Positions 1-5,740 of a stretch of DNA of 7,071 bases are shown in pieces; positions within the stretch are counted from its first letter, which is position 1, and each line of letters starts with the position of its first letter. The stretch comes from Candidatus Uhrbacteria bacterium RIFOXYB12_FULL_58_10 (GTDB lineage: Bacteria > Patescibacteriota > Patescibacteriia > UBA9934 > GWF2-40-263): contig CALQZE010000014.1 of the NCBI GenBank assembly GCA_943348955.1, positions 1-7,071 of the forward strand, in the 5' to 3' direction. The position numbers were made by a program, and so were the translations under genes. The notes under the pieces are model-generated. The model saw nothing but the letters and a program-made list of their open reading frames with translations, did no database searches and was not told the origin of the DNA.

Positions 1-264
1 CATGAAGTACAAAAATCCACCGTAAAAAACCATGATAACCGTCAAAAATCCGAGTGTACCCAAAATAACACGAATGATACGGGCAATCAGAATTCCAATA
101 CTTGCTTGTGGTAGTCCGGATGATGTCCCAAGATCTTGAAGAGGTGTTGCTGCAAAAACAGGGTGGGAAAATAAAAATACACCGAAAACAAAAAGACCAA
201 GCATGCTTATTGCAGCGATCCAAAAGTGACTTGATATCTTAGTTGAACGATGGAAACGCATCAT
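1..264 (-). CDS. VirB2/TrbC-like small membrane protein, partial (C-terminus off the left edge)
   Basis: 88 codons are visible with no stop before the edge. The start is the first of two adjacent ATGs (264 and 261); an in-frame TAA lies 11 codons upstream, so it cannot start much earlier. The protein has a basic N-region (MMRFHRSTK), a hydrophobic core at about residues 14-34 and a signal-peptidase-like site at HPVFA-A (about 35-40). A polar spacer follows, then a helix beginning IARIIRVILGTLGF and ending in YGGFLYFM. A signal peptide followed by a helix ending in YGGF is the layout of VirB2/TrbC-type pilins, which are often present in several copies in Patescibacteria (family knowledge). A second helix would be expected beyond the edge. 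It lies downstream of the terminator at 365-399, so it is probably its own transcription unit, but I see no convincing promoter or Shine-Dalgarno site. Its role is unknown; a surface or conjugation-like pilin or a membrane subunit is an inference. Confidence 0.72.
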   Translation of the reverse strand, partial: MMRFHRSTKISSHFWIAAISMLGLFVFGVFLFSHPVFAATPLQDLGTSSGLPQASIGILIARIIRVILGTLGFLTVIMVFYGGFLYFM

Positions 265-361
265 GCGTTTTACTAAAAGACTGATGCAAATAGTTTACCT
301 TATTTTTTCAAATCAGAGGAGGTGTGGTGTGGATAGAGTTGAGAGTAGAAACAAATAAAAA

Positions 362-400
362 AACAAAAAACACCCGTCGGCAAGCTCGGGGTGTTTTTTA
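362..400 (-). terminator. Rho-independent terminator, symmetric (probably bidirectional), ending the rpsU-yqeY unit
   Basis: An inverted repeat pairs bases 365-375 with 389-399: A/T pairs at the outside and a GC-rich ACACCC/GGGTGT inner end, 11 base pairs over a 13-base loop. The loop can pair further (378-379 with 387-388). A-tracts at 361-370 and T-tracts at 394-399 give a run of U in either direction; reading minus, the U-rich tract continues into 355-364. It lies 10 bases after the TAG stop of the yqeY fusion, so its natural job is to end that minus-strand transcript. No plus-strand gene runs into it. Confidence 0.85.
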
Positions 401-409
401 ATTTTAGTT

Positions 410-757
410 CTAGGAAATTTTCTGAATCATGATGGTCGTTACGCCGAAAAGAGCGATCACAATTCCCGTTCCAAAAAATCCATGAATAATCTTGTGCTCT
501 GCATGATGGTGTTCATCGTCGCGAGAAGCGTTTGTGGTCATTTGCAATCCGCCATGCAGAATATCATTAATGCAGAAAAGACCCGCCCAGAGAAAAATAA
601 CACGAATGAGACGAAGGGCTGTTTCAAGATACGGAATCATTGAAACCGACCCAACCGCTGGAATATCCACATAACCGATCGATGCAGAAGCTGGATGTGC
701 TGCGAGCAAACTTGTCACAAAGACAAAAGCAAAGACACCGAGTAAAGATTCTATCAT
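410..757 (-). other. Possible separately translated VirB2-like product from an internal ATG (Met141 of the fusion)
   Basis: An in-frame ATG at 757-755 would give a 115-residue protein beginning MIESLLGVFAF, with a hydrophobic signal-like core and a cleavage-like ASA-S site after about 25 residues, so it could be a self-contained secreted or membrane protein. Against this, the bases upstream hold no clear Shine-Dalgarno site, and the N-region has no Lys or Arg, unlike the neighbouring paralogue. The basic residues (Arg137, Lys139) lie just upstream, in the YqeY part. I list it as an alternative reading, not as a second gene. Confidence 0.25.
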
Positions 758-1177
758 GACTTTTACACGCGTTCCGTCTGCACGGCCAGCAACCGCTTTC
801 ATCACAAATCCCATTGCCTTACCCATATCCGCTTTACTTGTTGCTCCAGAATCTGCCAATGCTTGTTTTACAATCACAGACAACTCCTCGTCCGGCATTT
901 CTGTCGGCAAATAGGTTTTGAGCAAATCAAGTTCAACTTTGTTGGATTCTGCCATGTCTGCGCGCCCGCCTGTTTCAAACGTTGCAATAGCGTCTTTCAA
1001 TTGTTTGACCTGTACACGAATCACGTCTTGAACTTCCGTATCCGAAAGATCGTGACCGACATCGATTTTTTTATTCATGAGGGCTGAACGCAAAAGACGC
1101 AACGTAGAAAGCGTTGCGTCATTTTTTGCTCTCATAGCCCCTTTCATGTCCTCACTGATTTGTTCTGAAAGAGTCAT
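410..1177 (-). CDS. yqeY: GatB/YqeY-domain protein fused in frame to a VirB2/TrbC-like membrane protein
   Basis: Residues 1-147 form a complete YqeY domain: N-terminal MTLSEQISEDMKGAMRAKN, the LLKTYLP motif near 85-91, and the family C-terminus GRADGTRVKVMIESLL at 131-146. YqeY resembles the tRNA-binding tail domain of GatB; its cellular job is not settled. Family members normally stop there, at about 148 residues. Here the frame continues. Residues 147-165 are a hydrophobic stretch ending in a signal-peptidase-like HPASA-S site. After a spacer come helices at about 186-211 and 230-252, joined by a His/acidic loop (DDEHHHAEHK). That second half matches the layout of the protein starting at 264. 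The gene follows rpsU by 8 bases, has no clear Shine-Dalgarno site, and ends TAG before the terminator. The YqeY call is firm. The VirB2-like label rests on layout and similarity to the neighbour. A true fusion, an internal start at Met141, or an assembly error are all possible. Confidence 0.85.
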   Translation of the reverse strand: MTLSEQISEDMKGAMRAKNDATLSTLRLLRSALMNKKIDVGHDLSDTEVQDVIRVQVKQLKDAIATFETGGRADMAESNKVELDLLKTYLPTEMPDEELSVIVKQALADSGATSKADMGKAMGFVMKAVAGRADGTRVKVMIESLLGVFAFVFVTSLLAAHPASASIGYVDIPAVGSVSMIPYLETALRLIRVIFLWAGLFCINDILHGGLQMTTNASRDDEHHHAEHKIIHGFFGTGIVIALFGVTTIMIQKIS

Positions 1178-1185
1178 AAGAGATT

Positions 1186-1428
1186 TTAGCGTTTCTTCAT
1201 CGTACGAGGTTCGTCGACGAGTTGACCAATACGTGCAAGGTAATCGCGCTTATCACGAATTTCATTGCGACGAATTGCGCTGGCTTTGAGTTTGTTTTTG
1301 GTTGGCTCGGATGCATGGTATCGCAATTTACGCGCTTCCAATACTTTACCGCTCTGTTGGAGACGGCGTCCGTATCGGCGCAATAAACTTTCGAAACTTT
1401 CACCTTTGCGTCGTTTTACATCTACCAC
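1186..1428 (-). CDS. rpsU: Small ribosomal subunit protein bS21
   Basis: bS21 binds the 30S platform near the 3' end of 16S rRNA and takes part in translation initiation. The 80-residue protein has the family core: KGESFESLLRRYGRRLQQSG, then EARKLRYHASEPTKNK and a basic tail ending MKKR. It is somewhat longer than the roughly 57-70 residues of Bacillus and E. coli bS21, the extra being at the C-terminus. Two in-frame GTG starts exist, at 1440 and 1428. I choose 1428 because it puts the first residues (MVDVKRRKGESF) in step with E. coli and Bacillus bS21, where the equivalent Phe/Leu is also residue 12. The GTG at 1440 directly abuts the AAGGA motif and leaves no normal spacing. It has its own promoter at 1467-1495 and is followed 8 bases later by yqeY, a neighbour pair seen in many bacteria. 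The stop is TAA. Confidence 0.95.
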   Translation of the reverse strand: MVDVKRRKGESFESLLRRYGRRLQQSGKVLEARKLRYHASEPTKNKLKASAIRRNEIRDKRDYLARIGQLVDEPRTMKKR

Positions 1429-1438
1429 AAAATTTTTC

Positions 1439-1446
1439 ACTTCCTT
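1439..1446 (-). promoter_or_regulatory. Ribosome binding site of rpsU
   Basis: The minus strand reads AAGGAAGT, one mismatch from AAGGAGGT. From the last A of AAGGA to the GTG at 1428 there are 13 bases, longer than ideal; to the GTG at 1440 there is 1 base, too short. The motif therefore favours the 1428 start. It is the only convincing Shine-Dalgarno site ahead of a gene in this window. Confidence 0.6.
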
Positions 1447-1466
1447 TCTAATAATAAGATGCTGGG

Positions 1467-1495
1467 ATTATGAGGGAATTCGAGAAAATGGTCAA
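1467..1495 (-). promoter_or_regulatory. Sigma70-type promoter for rpsU-yqeY
   Basis: On the minus strand, TTGACC (1495-1490, 5 of 6 to the -35 consensus) and CATAAT (1472-1467, 5 of 6 to the -10 consensus) are separated by exactly 17 bases. It sits in the only sizeable gap between genes of the block, just after the pilD stop, and would start transcription near 1460, about 30 bases before the rpsU GTG at 1428. No terminator hairpin separates it from pilD, so pilus-operon read-through into rpsU is also possible. Confidence 0.75.
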
Positions 1496-1500
1496 GTCAT

Positions 1501-2280
1501 TCAAAAAGGTAAATAGTATTGGCTTATATATGGGCCGAAAATCAACACGATCCAACCAGCGATTGCAAGAAACGGACCAAATGACAATGTTGATTTCATT
1601 GCGGCTTTCTTTCTCCAAATGAGAACCAGTGCAAATGCTGCGCCAATAATATAGGCAATCATAAGAGAAAGAACTCCTTGCGAAAGGCCAAACATGACGC
1701 CAAGTAACACGCCGAGACGAATATCCCCTCCCCCAACCCATGTCCCGCGCGAAACAAAATACTGCAATGCAAAAAACCCTCCAACAACAAGTCCTCCGAC
1801 AACAAGCGTCATCAAAGGAATACCGAGCCAAATATTCATTGCGGTAATCAACACAATTCCAGGTAACGTAAAAACATCCGGAAGAACACCGTGACGAGCA
1901 TCGATCAAAAAAAGAATAAGTAACAAGGAAACAAACAAAAGATCACGAAACAGAAAAAGATCAAGATGCACCGGAACAAAACCAACCGGAAGCAACATTG
2001 GAATGGTATATCGCCATGCGGTTAATCCGAACAGAATCGCCGTTATGCATTCCATAAGCGGATACTTCCAAGAAATTTTTGCATGACAGTGACGACACTT
2101 ACCATGCAATAAAATGAAACTTGCAACAGGAACAAGATCAATAACTTTCAAAGCCACGTGACAATGTTCGCACTCAGATCGTCCAACAAAAACAGATTGT
2201 TTCGTTCCAAATCGATCAACAACAACACCAAGAAAACTTCCGATAAATAATCCAAAAAAAGACAGGAAAAGAATCAACAT
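1501..2280 (-). CDS. pilD: Type IV prepilin peptidase (leader peptidase / N-methyltransferase)
   Basis: This integral membrane aspartyl protease cuts the short basic leader of prepilins after Gly and usually methylates the new N-terminus. The 259 residues show the full family pattern: N-terminal GSFLGVVVDR (14-23); a zinc-type four-cysteine domain with C37-x2-C40 and C62-x2-C65 followed by the AKISWKYPLME stretch; and the two catalytic aspartates, D127 in IDARHGVLPD and D186 in the GGGD motif. Hydrophobic segments span most of residues 105-255. The start at 2280 gives a normal N-terminus; the frame is open for 48 codons further upstream, but those overlap the preceding gene and look unlike protein. 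The gene starts 2 bases after the previous stop (TAAGTATG) without a Shine-Dalgarno site, pointing to translational coupling. It is the last gene of the pilus run and would process the four prepilins encoded just upstream. The stop is TGA. Confidence 0.95.
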   Translation of the reverse strand: MLILFLSFFGLFIGSFLGVVVDRFGTKQSVFVGRSECEHCHVALKVIDLVPVASFILLHGKCRHCHAKISWKYPLMECITAILFGLTAWRYTIPMLLPVGFVPVHLDLFLFRDLLFVSLLLILFLIDARHGVLPDVFTLPGIVLITAMNIWLGIPLMTLVVGGLVVGGFFALQYFVSRGTWVGGGDIRLGVLLGVMFGLSQGVLSLMIAYIIGAAFALVLIWRKKAAMKSTLSFGPFLAIAGWIVLIFGPYISQYYLPF

Positions 2281-2282
2281 AC

Positions 2283-2690
2283 TTATTGTTCTAAAGTGGA
2301 CGAAACTGTTATCGGTGAAACACCAACGTTTAAGACAGACACCAATCGACGCGTAACACCTTGATTCACACGTGTTAATGTAACAGTACGTTGATTCACA
2401 GTTGATACCACTGATGCTGAGCATGTATACGTAGCCAAATCCACTGTAGTGGGATTATACGTTGAGTCCGCTGCAAATTGGATTAGTACTTCATCCAAGC
2501 ATCCAAATAACTCCGAACGAACTTGTTGTGATTTTGTTTGCTCATCAATGCTTATAAAACCATTCACACTACTTTGGCTCAATATCAATACAACCGTTGT
2601 CGCTGTAACACCCAAGATTAATAAAATGAGAAAAAGAATCATCCCTTTTGGGTTTCCAACTTCATTCATTTTTTTTCTGAAAGAAATCAT
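2283..2690 (-). CDS. PilX/GspK-like minor prepilin without Glu5
   Basis: The 135-residue protein has a basic leader (MISFRKK...GNPKG), a likely PilD cut after Gly16, and a hydrophobic helix (MILFLILLILGVTATTVVLIL) typical of prepilin-like proteins. Residue 5 of the predicted mature form is Leu, not Glu. In known systems this is a trait of PilX- and GspK-type minor pilins that sit at the fibre tip (family knowledge). Two cysteines, C64 (FGCLDEVL) and C90 (YTCSAS), could form a disulfide in the exported domain. The start at 2690 lies 1 base after the previous stop (TAATATG), with a weak GGAAA upstream; Met8 (2669) is an alternative. Position between PilW-like and PilD supports a minor-pilin role. 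The exact orthology to PilX is an inference from layout and order, not from clear sequence similarity. Confidence 0.72.
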   Translation of the reverse strand: MISFRKKMNEVGNPKGMILFLILLILGVTATTVVLILSQSSVNGFISIDEQTKSQQVRSELFGCLDEVLIQFAADSTYNPTTVDLATYTCSASVVSTVNQRTVTLTRVNQGVTRRLVSVLNVGVSPITVSSTLEQ

Positions 2691-2691
2691 A

Positions 2692-3261
2692 TTAATTTTC
2701 CGTGGTTTGCGGCTGTAAATCAATCGTTGTGTCTGAGACAAATCGTGCATTCTGATAAGGGTCTACCGTGGATTGATTCATCGTGGCAACATCAAAATGA
2801 AATCGAAGCCCCGTAAGAACGCTCGCACTGTTGCGAACAGGATCAACTTGCCAAGACAAAACATCCAAATCTGGATCGGTTAGAAAGAAAGCAGGTGCGG
2901 TACCACGTGTCATGCGCAGACGATGAATTGTTTGATCTCCACCCGGCAATGTAACGGTGAGTGTGGGACGATCGATTGTAACGGTCTGACCGACAGCATC
3001 CAAAAATACAAGCGTGCTAGGTGAACTTCCAAAAGTAGACAGACTCACCTTAACTTGTGAGGCTTCCGTTACACCCAAAGTGAGTTCTGAGATAACAAGT
3101 GAAGATGTTGTATTGATTCGACTGCGAATATCCAACAAACCAACTTCTCGAGTCACACGAATCAAAGACATGACAAGCGGAGGGAGAATCACAACAAGAA
3201 GCGCGATATAAATCAGCGTTTCGAGCAGTGTCACCCCTCTTTTTTGAGATTTCCATGACAT
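2692..3261 (-). CDS. PilW/GspJ-like minor prepilin
   Basis: The 189-residue protein begins with a class III signal: leader MSWKSQKRG, cut after Gly9, then VTLLETLIYIALLVVI with Glu at position 5 of the mature form. The remaining ~150 residues are polar and rich in Val, Thr and Ser with alternating hydrophobic residues, as expected for the beta-sheet head of a pseudopilin. There are no cysteines. It would be processed by the PilD encoded downstream and join a minor-pilin complex that primes pilus assembly. It starts 2 bases after the preceding stop (TAACTATG) with no Shine-Dalgarno site. The PilW/GspJ label rests on gene order and on the ETLIYIAL start; a different minor-pilin class cannot be excluded. 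The stop is TAA. Confidence 0.8.
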   Translation of the reverse strand: MSWKSQKRGVTLLETLIYIALLVVILPPLVMSLIRVTREVGLLDIRSRINTTSSLVISELTLGVTEASQVKVSLSTFGSSPSTLVFLDAVGQTVTIDRPTLTVTLPGGDQTIHRLRMTRGTAPAFFLTDPDLDVLSWQVDPVRNSASVLTGLRFHFDVATMNQSTVDPYQNARFVSDTTIDLQPQTTEN

Positions 3262-3263
3262 AG

Positions 3264-4160
3264 TTAGCCCGTAGGAACAAACGGAGGTGTTGTAATACTT
3301 GATCCATCCGTGAAATAAAGCGTTATCGTCAATGTTGTGCCGGACATTGCATGTTCAAACTGAGTTTTATTCAATTCATACTGCACCCCAGGACTAAACG
3401 TAAAATTTGGAATATTCAAAATCGTTCCACTGTTCTGTTCCCCGCTTGGTGTTCCCGGACCTGATTGAGACCACACTTTTGTTGAATCAATGAACACTTG
3501 TTGAATTTCAGCACCGTTATTCCAGGTAAACATCATTTTATCGACAACAAGAGAAGAACTTGGACATGAATTTGAAAAATAAACCGTACGTAATTGTTTT
3601 CCCCCAAACCACTCACCATGTGTTGCATAATCAATAATAGAACAACCAGCTTGAGTCGGTTGAAAACAACTTCCTTGCGGATTTTCCCACTGCGTTCTGA
3701 GAGATGACTGTGTAATGAGATGTGTTCGTCCTGCAAGATCTATCCAATTCACTTCACTTTCCAATGTTCGACTATCTGTATCCAATGTTCCACCAGATGA
3801 AACAATCTGACAACTTGCATTACGATTCACTGTTTTCACACGAACGGTTCGTGTGATGCCTGTTGCGATCGTCTGGGGAGCACTTGCACCTAATAACCAT
3901 CGATTACCTGAAAATGTCAGAGACCCTGTATTTGTCGCCGTTAAATCTGCAAATGACATGGAATGCAATGCCGCCATTCCTTCTTGTGCAGCCCACGCAG
4001 CACGAATGGATTGGCCGCCGCGCGTTGTTCCACCTGAAATCAAAACGATTCCACCCAATGTAGAAAGAATCAAAGCAAGTAATCCAACACTCAATAATAC
4101 TTCGAGTAAAATAAAACCACTCGACATCTGTCTCGAAGAAAAATATGTTTTGATGGACAT
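3264..4160 (-). CDS. PilV/GspI-like minor prepilin with an added C-terminal beta-rich region
   Basis: The 298-residue protein has leader MSIKTYFSSRQMSSG, a cut after Gly15, and FILLEVLLSVGLLALILSTL with Glu5 kept, the N-terminus of PilV/GspI-type prepilins. Residues ~45-160 form the first exported domain. A Cys-containing stretch follows (C117, C165, C173, C199), then a C-terminal region of about 105 residues (193-298) with alternating hydrophobic/polar strands, for example VVDKMMFTWNNGAEIQQVFID and TTLTITLYFTDGSSITTPP. At 298 residues it is much longer than ordinary PilV/GspI (about 120-180). The start at 4160 lies 7 bases after the previous stop; the frame is open further upstream but overlaps the preceding gene. 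Met12 (4127) is a less likely start because the leader would lose its basic residues. The C-terminal region may be an adhesive or shielding domain at the pilus tip (inference). Confidence 0.82.
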   Translation of the reverse strand: MSIKTYFSSRQMSSGFILLEVLLSVGLLALILSTLGGIVLISGGTTRGGQSIRAAWAAQEGMAALHSMSFADLTATNTGSLTFSGNRWLLGASAPQTIATGITRTVRVKTVNRNASCQIVSSGGTLDTDSRTLESEVNWIDLAGRTHLITQSSLRTQWENPQGSCFQPTQAGCSIIDYATHGEWFGGKQLRTVYFSNSCPSSSLVVDKMMFTWNNGAEIQQVFIDSTKVWSQSGPGTPSGEQNSGTILNIPNFTFSPGVQYELNKTQFEHAMSGTTLTITLYFTDGSSITTPPFVPTG

Positions 4161-4167
4161 AAAATTT

Positions 4168-4653
4168 TTAACGACGAACAGCAATTCCTGTTGCGGGGAT
4201 ATCGATTTGCGTGGTCGAAGCATAACTCGAAATCGTAAGCGAACCATACTGAGTCGTGGATCCAGACAAGAATGTAAAATCTATCTCATGATCATTTCCC
4301 GAAGATGGAGATGCTCCGCTCAAAGAGACATCCGTAAACTTTAAATTGTCACTGAGTGGAAAAACAATATCTTTCGTAACATCCCGGGATACATACGTGG
4401 ATCCAGAAAAAATAATCGCGGATGTGGGGATCCTTGTTGTATTGTCATAGGCAAAATAAACCCCCCAGTTCGTTCCGTTCACTCCGCTTCGTGCACGCTG
4501 TGCAGCTGTCCCCAAAACAGATTCAATTTGTCTTGCTCCGCGTGCCGCTAAAACATTTTCAAAAACAGTACTCACTTGCAATCCAACAACAAAAATTGAC
4601 GAAAGGATTCCGATTACAACGATTGTTTCAAAAAGAGTAAATCCACGAGACAT
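4168..4653 (-). CDS. GspH/FimT-like prepilin
   Basis: The 161-residue protein opens with MSRG-FTLFETIVVIGILSS: a very short four-residue leader, a cut after Gly4, Glu5 conserved, and the hydrophobic N-terminal helix of prepilins. Residues 30-60 continue the helix (NVLAARGARQIESVLGTAAQRAR), and the rest is Ser/Thr-rich and beta-like. The pattern FxNVLAARGARQIESVLGTAAQRARS resembles the GspH/FimT class, in which a long helix precedes a small beta domain. It follows pilC by 3 bases (TGATGTATG) and is the first of four consecutive prepilin genes. It could also be the most abundant pilin of this set, since no clear major pilin is seen, but nothing in the sequence shows this. No cysteines are present. 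The stop is TAA. Confidence 0.82.
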   Translation of the reverse strand: MSRGFTLFETIVVIGILSSIFVVGLQVSTVFENVLAARGARQIESVLGTAAQRARSGVNGTNWGVYFAYDNTTRIPTSAIIFSGSTYVSRDVTKDIVFPLSDNLKFTDVSLSGASPSSGNDHEIDFTFLSGSTTQYGSLTISSYASTTQIDIPATGIAVRR

Positions 4654-4656
4654 ACA

Positions 4657-5739
4657 TCAAACAGAGCTCACGACTTTATAAATTGGAGACAAAATAGAAA
4701 GAGCAAGACCACCGACCATGAGTCCAATAAAAATAATCAAAGCTGGTTCAAGCAGCGAAGATAAATTGCGTGTGAGATCATCCACTTCTTGTTCATAAAA
4801 TCCGGCAAGATATAAAAACATTTCTCCGAGCGTTCCCGTCTCCTCTCCTACACGAATAAGCCGCAAAGCAAGCGGAGGAACAAGAAACGGGGATGATTCA
4901 AGCACCGTCGTCATTGTGGATCCTCGCCCAACACCGTCTTTTAATGCCTGAAAAAGACGGATGTAATAGACATTGCGGAGAACACTTCGAGAAATTTCAA
5001 GAACTTCACTGATTGGCAAACCACTTTGAAGCAAAATTCCCATGAGTCGGGTCACACGTGCCAAGTTTGTTTGACGATTAATCTTTCCAAAAACAGGAAT
5101 GCGCAAAAAGACCCAATGCGATATTGGTTTAACTACTTCCCATTTCAAAAGAAAAAAGAAGGCAACACAAAAAGCCGACAGACCAAAACCAATCGCAATT
5201 CCGTGTGTCTGTGTCACTCGTGAAATCCAAAGGACAATTCGTGTTGATAACGGAAGTTCAACGTGCAAAGAATCAAAAATTCCTGTGATGTTTGGGAGAA
5301 CGAAGACGACAATTCCAATCGTAATCATGAGACCAACAACCAAGATGATCATCGGATACATCATTGCCCCACGAATTTTCTGACTAAGATCGTGTTCTTT
5401 TTGCAATTGAATTGAGAGTTGATCCAAGTTTCCCTGAAGCGTTCCGGATGATTCTCCGGCGCGAATCAAATTTAAATAGACCGGAGAAAACGTACGAGGA
5501 AACTCTTGCAAACCATCTGACAAGGTCTTCCCCATCCGAACCGTGGATTTAAGTGTTGTAAGAATTTTTTGAAGAGGCCCTTTTGATTGTTGAAGCAAAA
5601 TATCAAGTGCCTCATCGATCGGCAAACCAGATCGCAATAAGACAGAAAGATATTTCGTGAAAAGCAACAACTCTACGTGAGGAAGATGCGGTTGACCAAA
5701 ATACGACGTAGAAATTTTCAAAGAGGCTTTTGATTTCAT
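4657..5739 (-). CDS. pilC: Type IV pilus inner-membrane platform protein PilC (GspF family)
   Basis: PilC is the inner-membrane platform that couples ATPase motion to pilin insertion. The 360-residue protein contains two copies of the GspF (T2SF) domain at about 26-150 and 228-351. Each carries the family turn, GESSGTL (95-101) and GEETGTLGEM (298-307), and each begins with a matching segment (FTKYLSVLLRSGLPIDEAL; RLMGILLQSGLPISEVL). Transmembrane helices lie at about 129-148, 180-198 and 332-351, with EPALI ahead of the last. It is shorter than the ~400 residues of proteobacterial PilC, lacking most of the N-terminal cytoplasmic segment before the first T2SF domain. The gene starts 1 base after the pilB stop (TAATATG), with only a weak AAGAG upstream, and ends TGA. 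Neighbouring pilB and prepilin genes confirm the assignment; a type II secretion GspF is excluded mainly by the small size and lack of other gsp genes. Confidence 0.94.
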   Translation of the reverse strand: MKSKASLKISTSYFGQPHLPHVELLLFTKYLSVLLRSGLPIDEALDILLQQSKGPLQKILTTLKSTVRMGKTLSDGLQEFPRTFSPVYLNLIRAGESSGTLQGNLDQLSIQLQKEHDLSQKIRGAMMYPMIILVVGLMITIGIVVFVLPNITGIFDSLHVELPLSTRIVLWISRVTQTHGIAIGFGLSAFCVAFFFLLKWEVVKPISHWVFLRIPVFGKINRQTNLARVTRLMGILLQSGLPISEVLEISRSVLRNVYYIRLFQALKDGVGRGSTMTTVLESSPFLVPPLALRLIRVGEETGTLGEMFLYLAGFYEQEVDDLTRNLSSLLEPALIIFIGLMVGGLALSILSPIYKVVSSV

Positions 5740-5740
5740 A

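Noticed and set aside
265..361. Promoter for the leftmost VirB2-like gene
   Set aside because: A TTGAAA is present on the minus strand near 307-312, but no hexamer better than 3 of 6 lies 16-18 bases downstream, so it is not listed.
410..757. yqeY and the VirB2-like half as two normal, separate genes
   Set aside because: No stop codon exists between them in this frame, and the internal ATG has no Shine-Dalgarno site or basic signal-peptide N-region. It is kept only as a low-confidence alternative.
1438..1440. GTG at 1440 as the rpsU start (84 residues)
   Set aside because: It abuts the AAGGA motif with one base of spacing and adds four residues (MKNF) before the point where E. coli and Bacillus bS21 begin. 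The GTG at 1428 fits both family length and spacing better.
1448..1831. Minus-strand open frame of 127 codons overlapping pilD
   Set aside because: It lies in another frame of pilD, is rich in Arg, Cys and Trp with no domain, and would run through the rpsU promoter.
2281..2424. N-terminal extension of pilD upstream of 2280
   Set aside because: The 48 extra codons overlap the PilX-like gene in another frame, are Cys-rich and unlike any peptidase N-terminus. The family start (M-x-hydrophobic-GSFLGVV) begins at 2280.
4161..4247. N-terminal extension of the PilV-like gene upstream of 4160
   Set aside because: It would put 29 residues ahead of a normal prepilin leader and overlap the 3' end of the GspH/FimT-like gene. 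The ATG at 4160 gives an ordinary basic leader.
3853..4344. Plus-strand open frame of 163 codons opposite the PilV-like and GspH-like genes
   Set aside because: It has no recognisable domain, crosses two well-supported minus-strand genes and lacks a start signal; it is a frame shadow.
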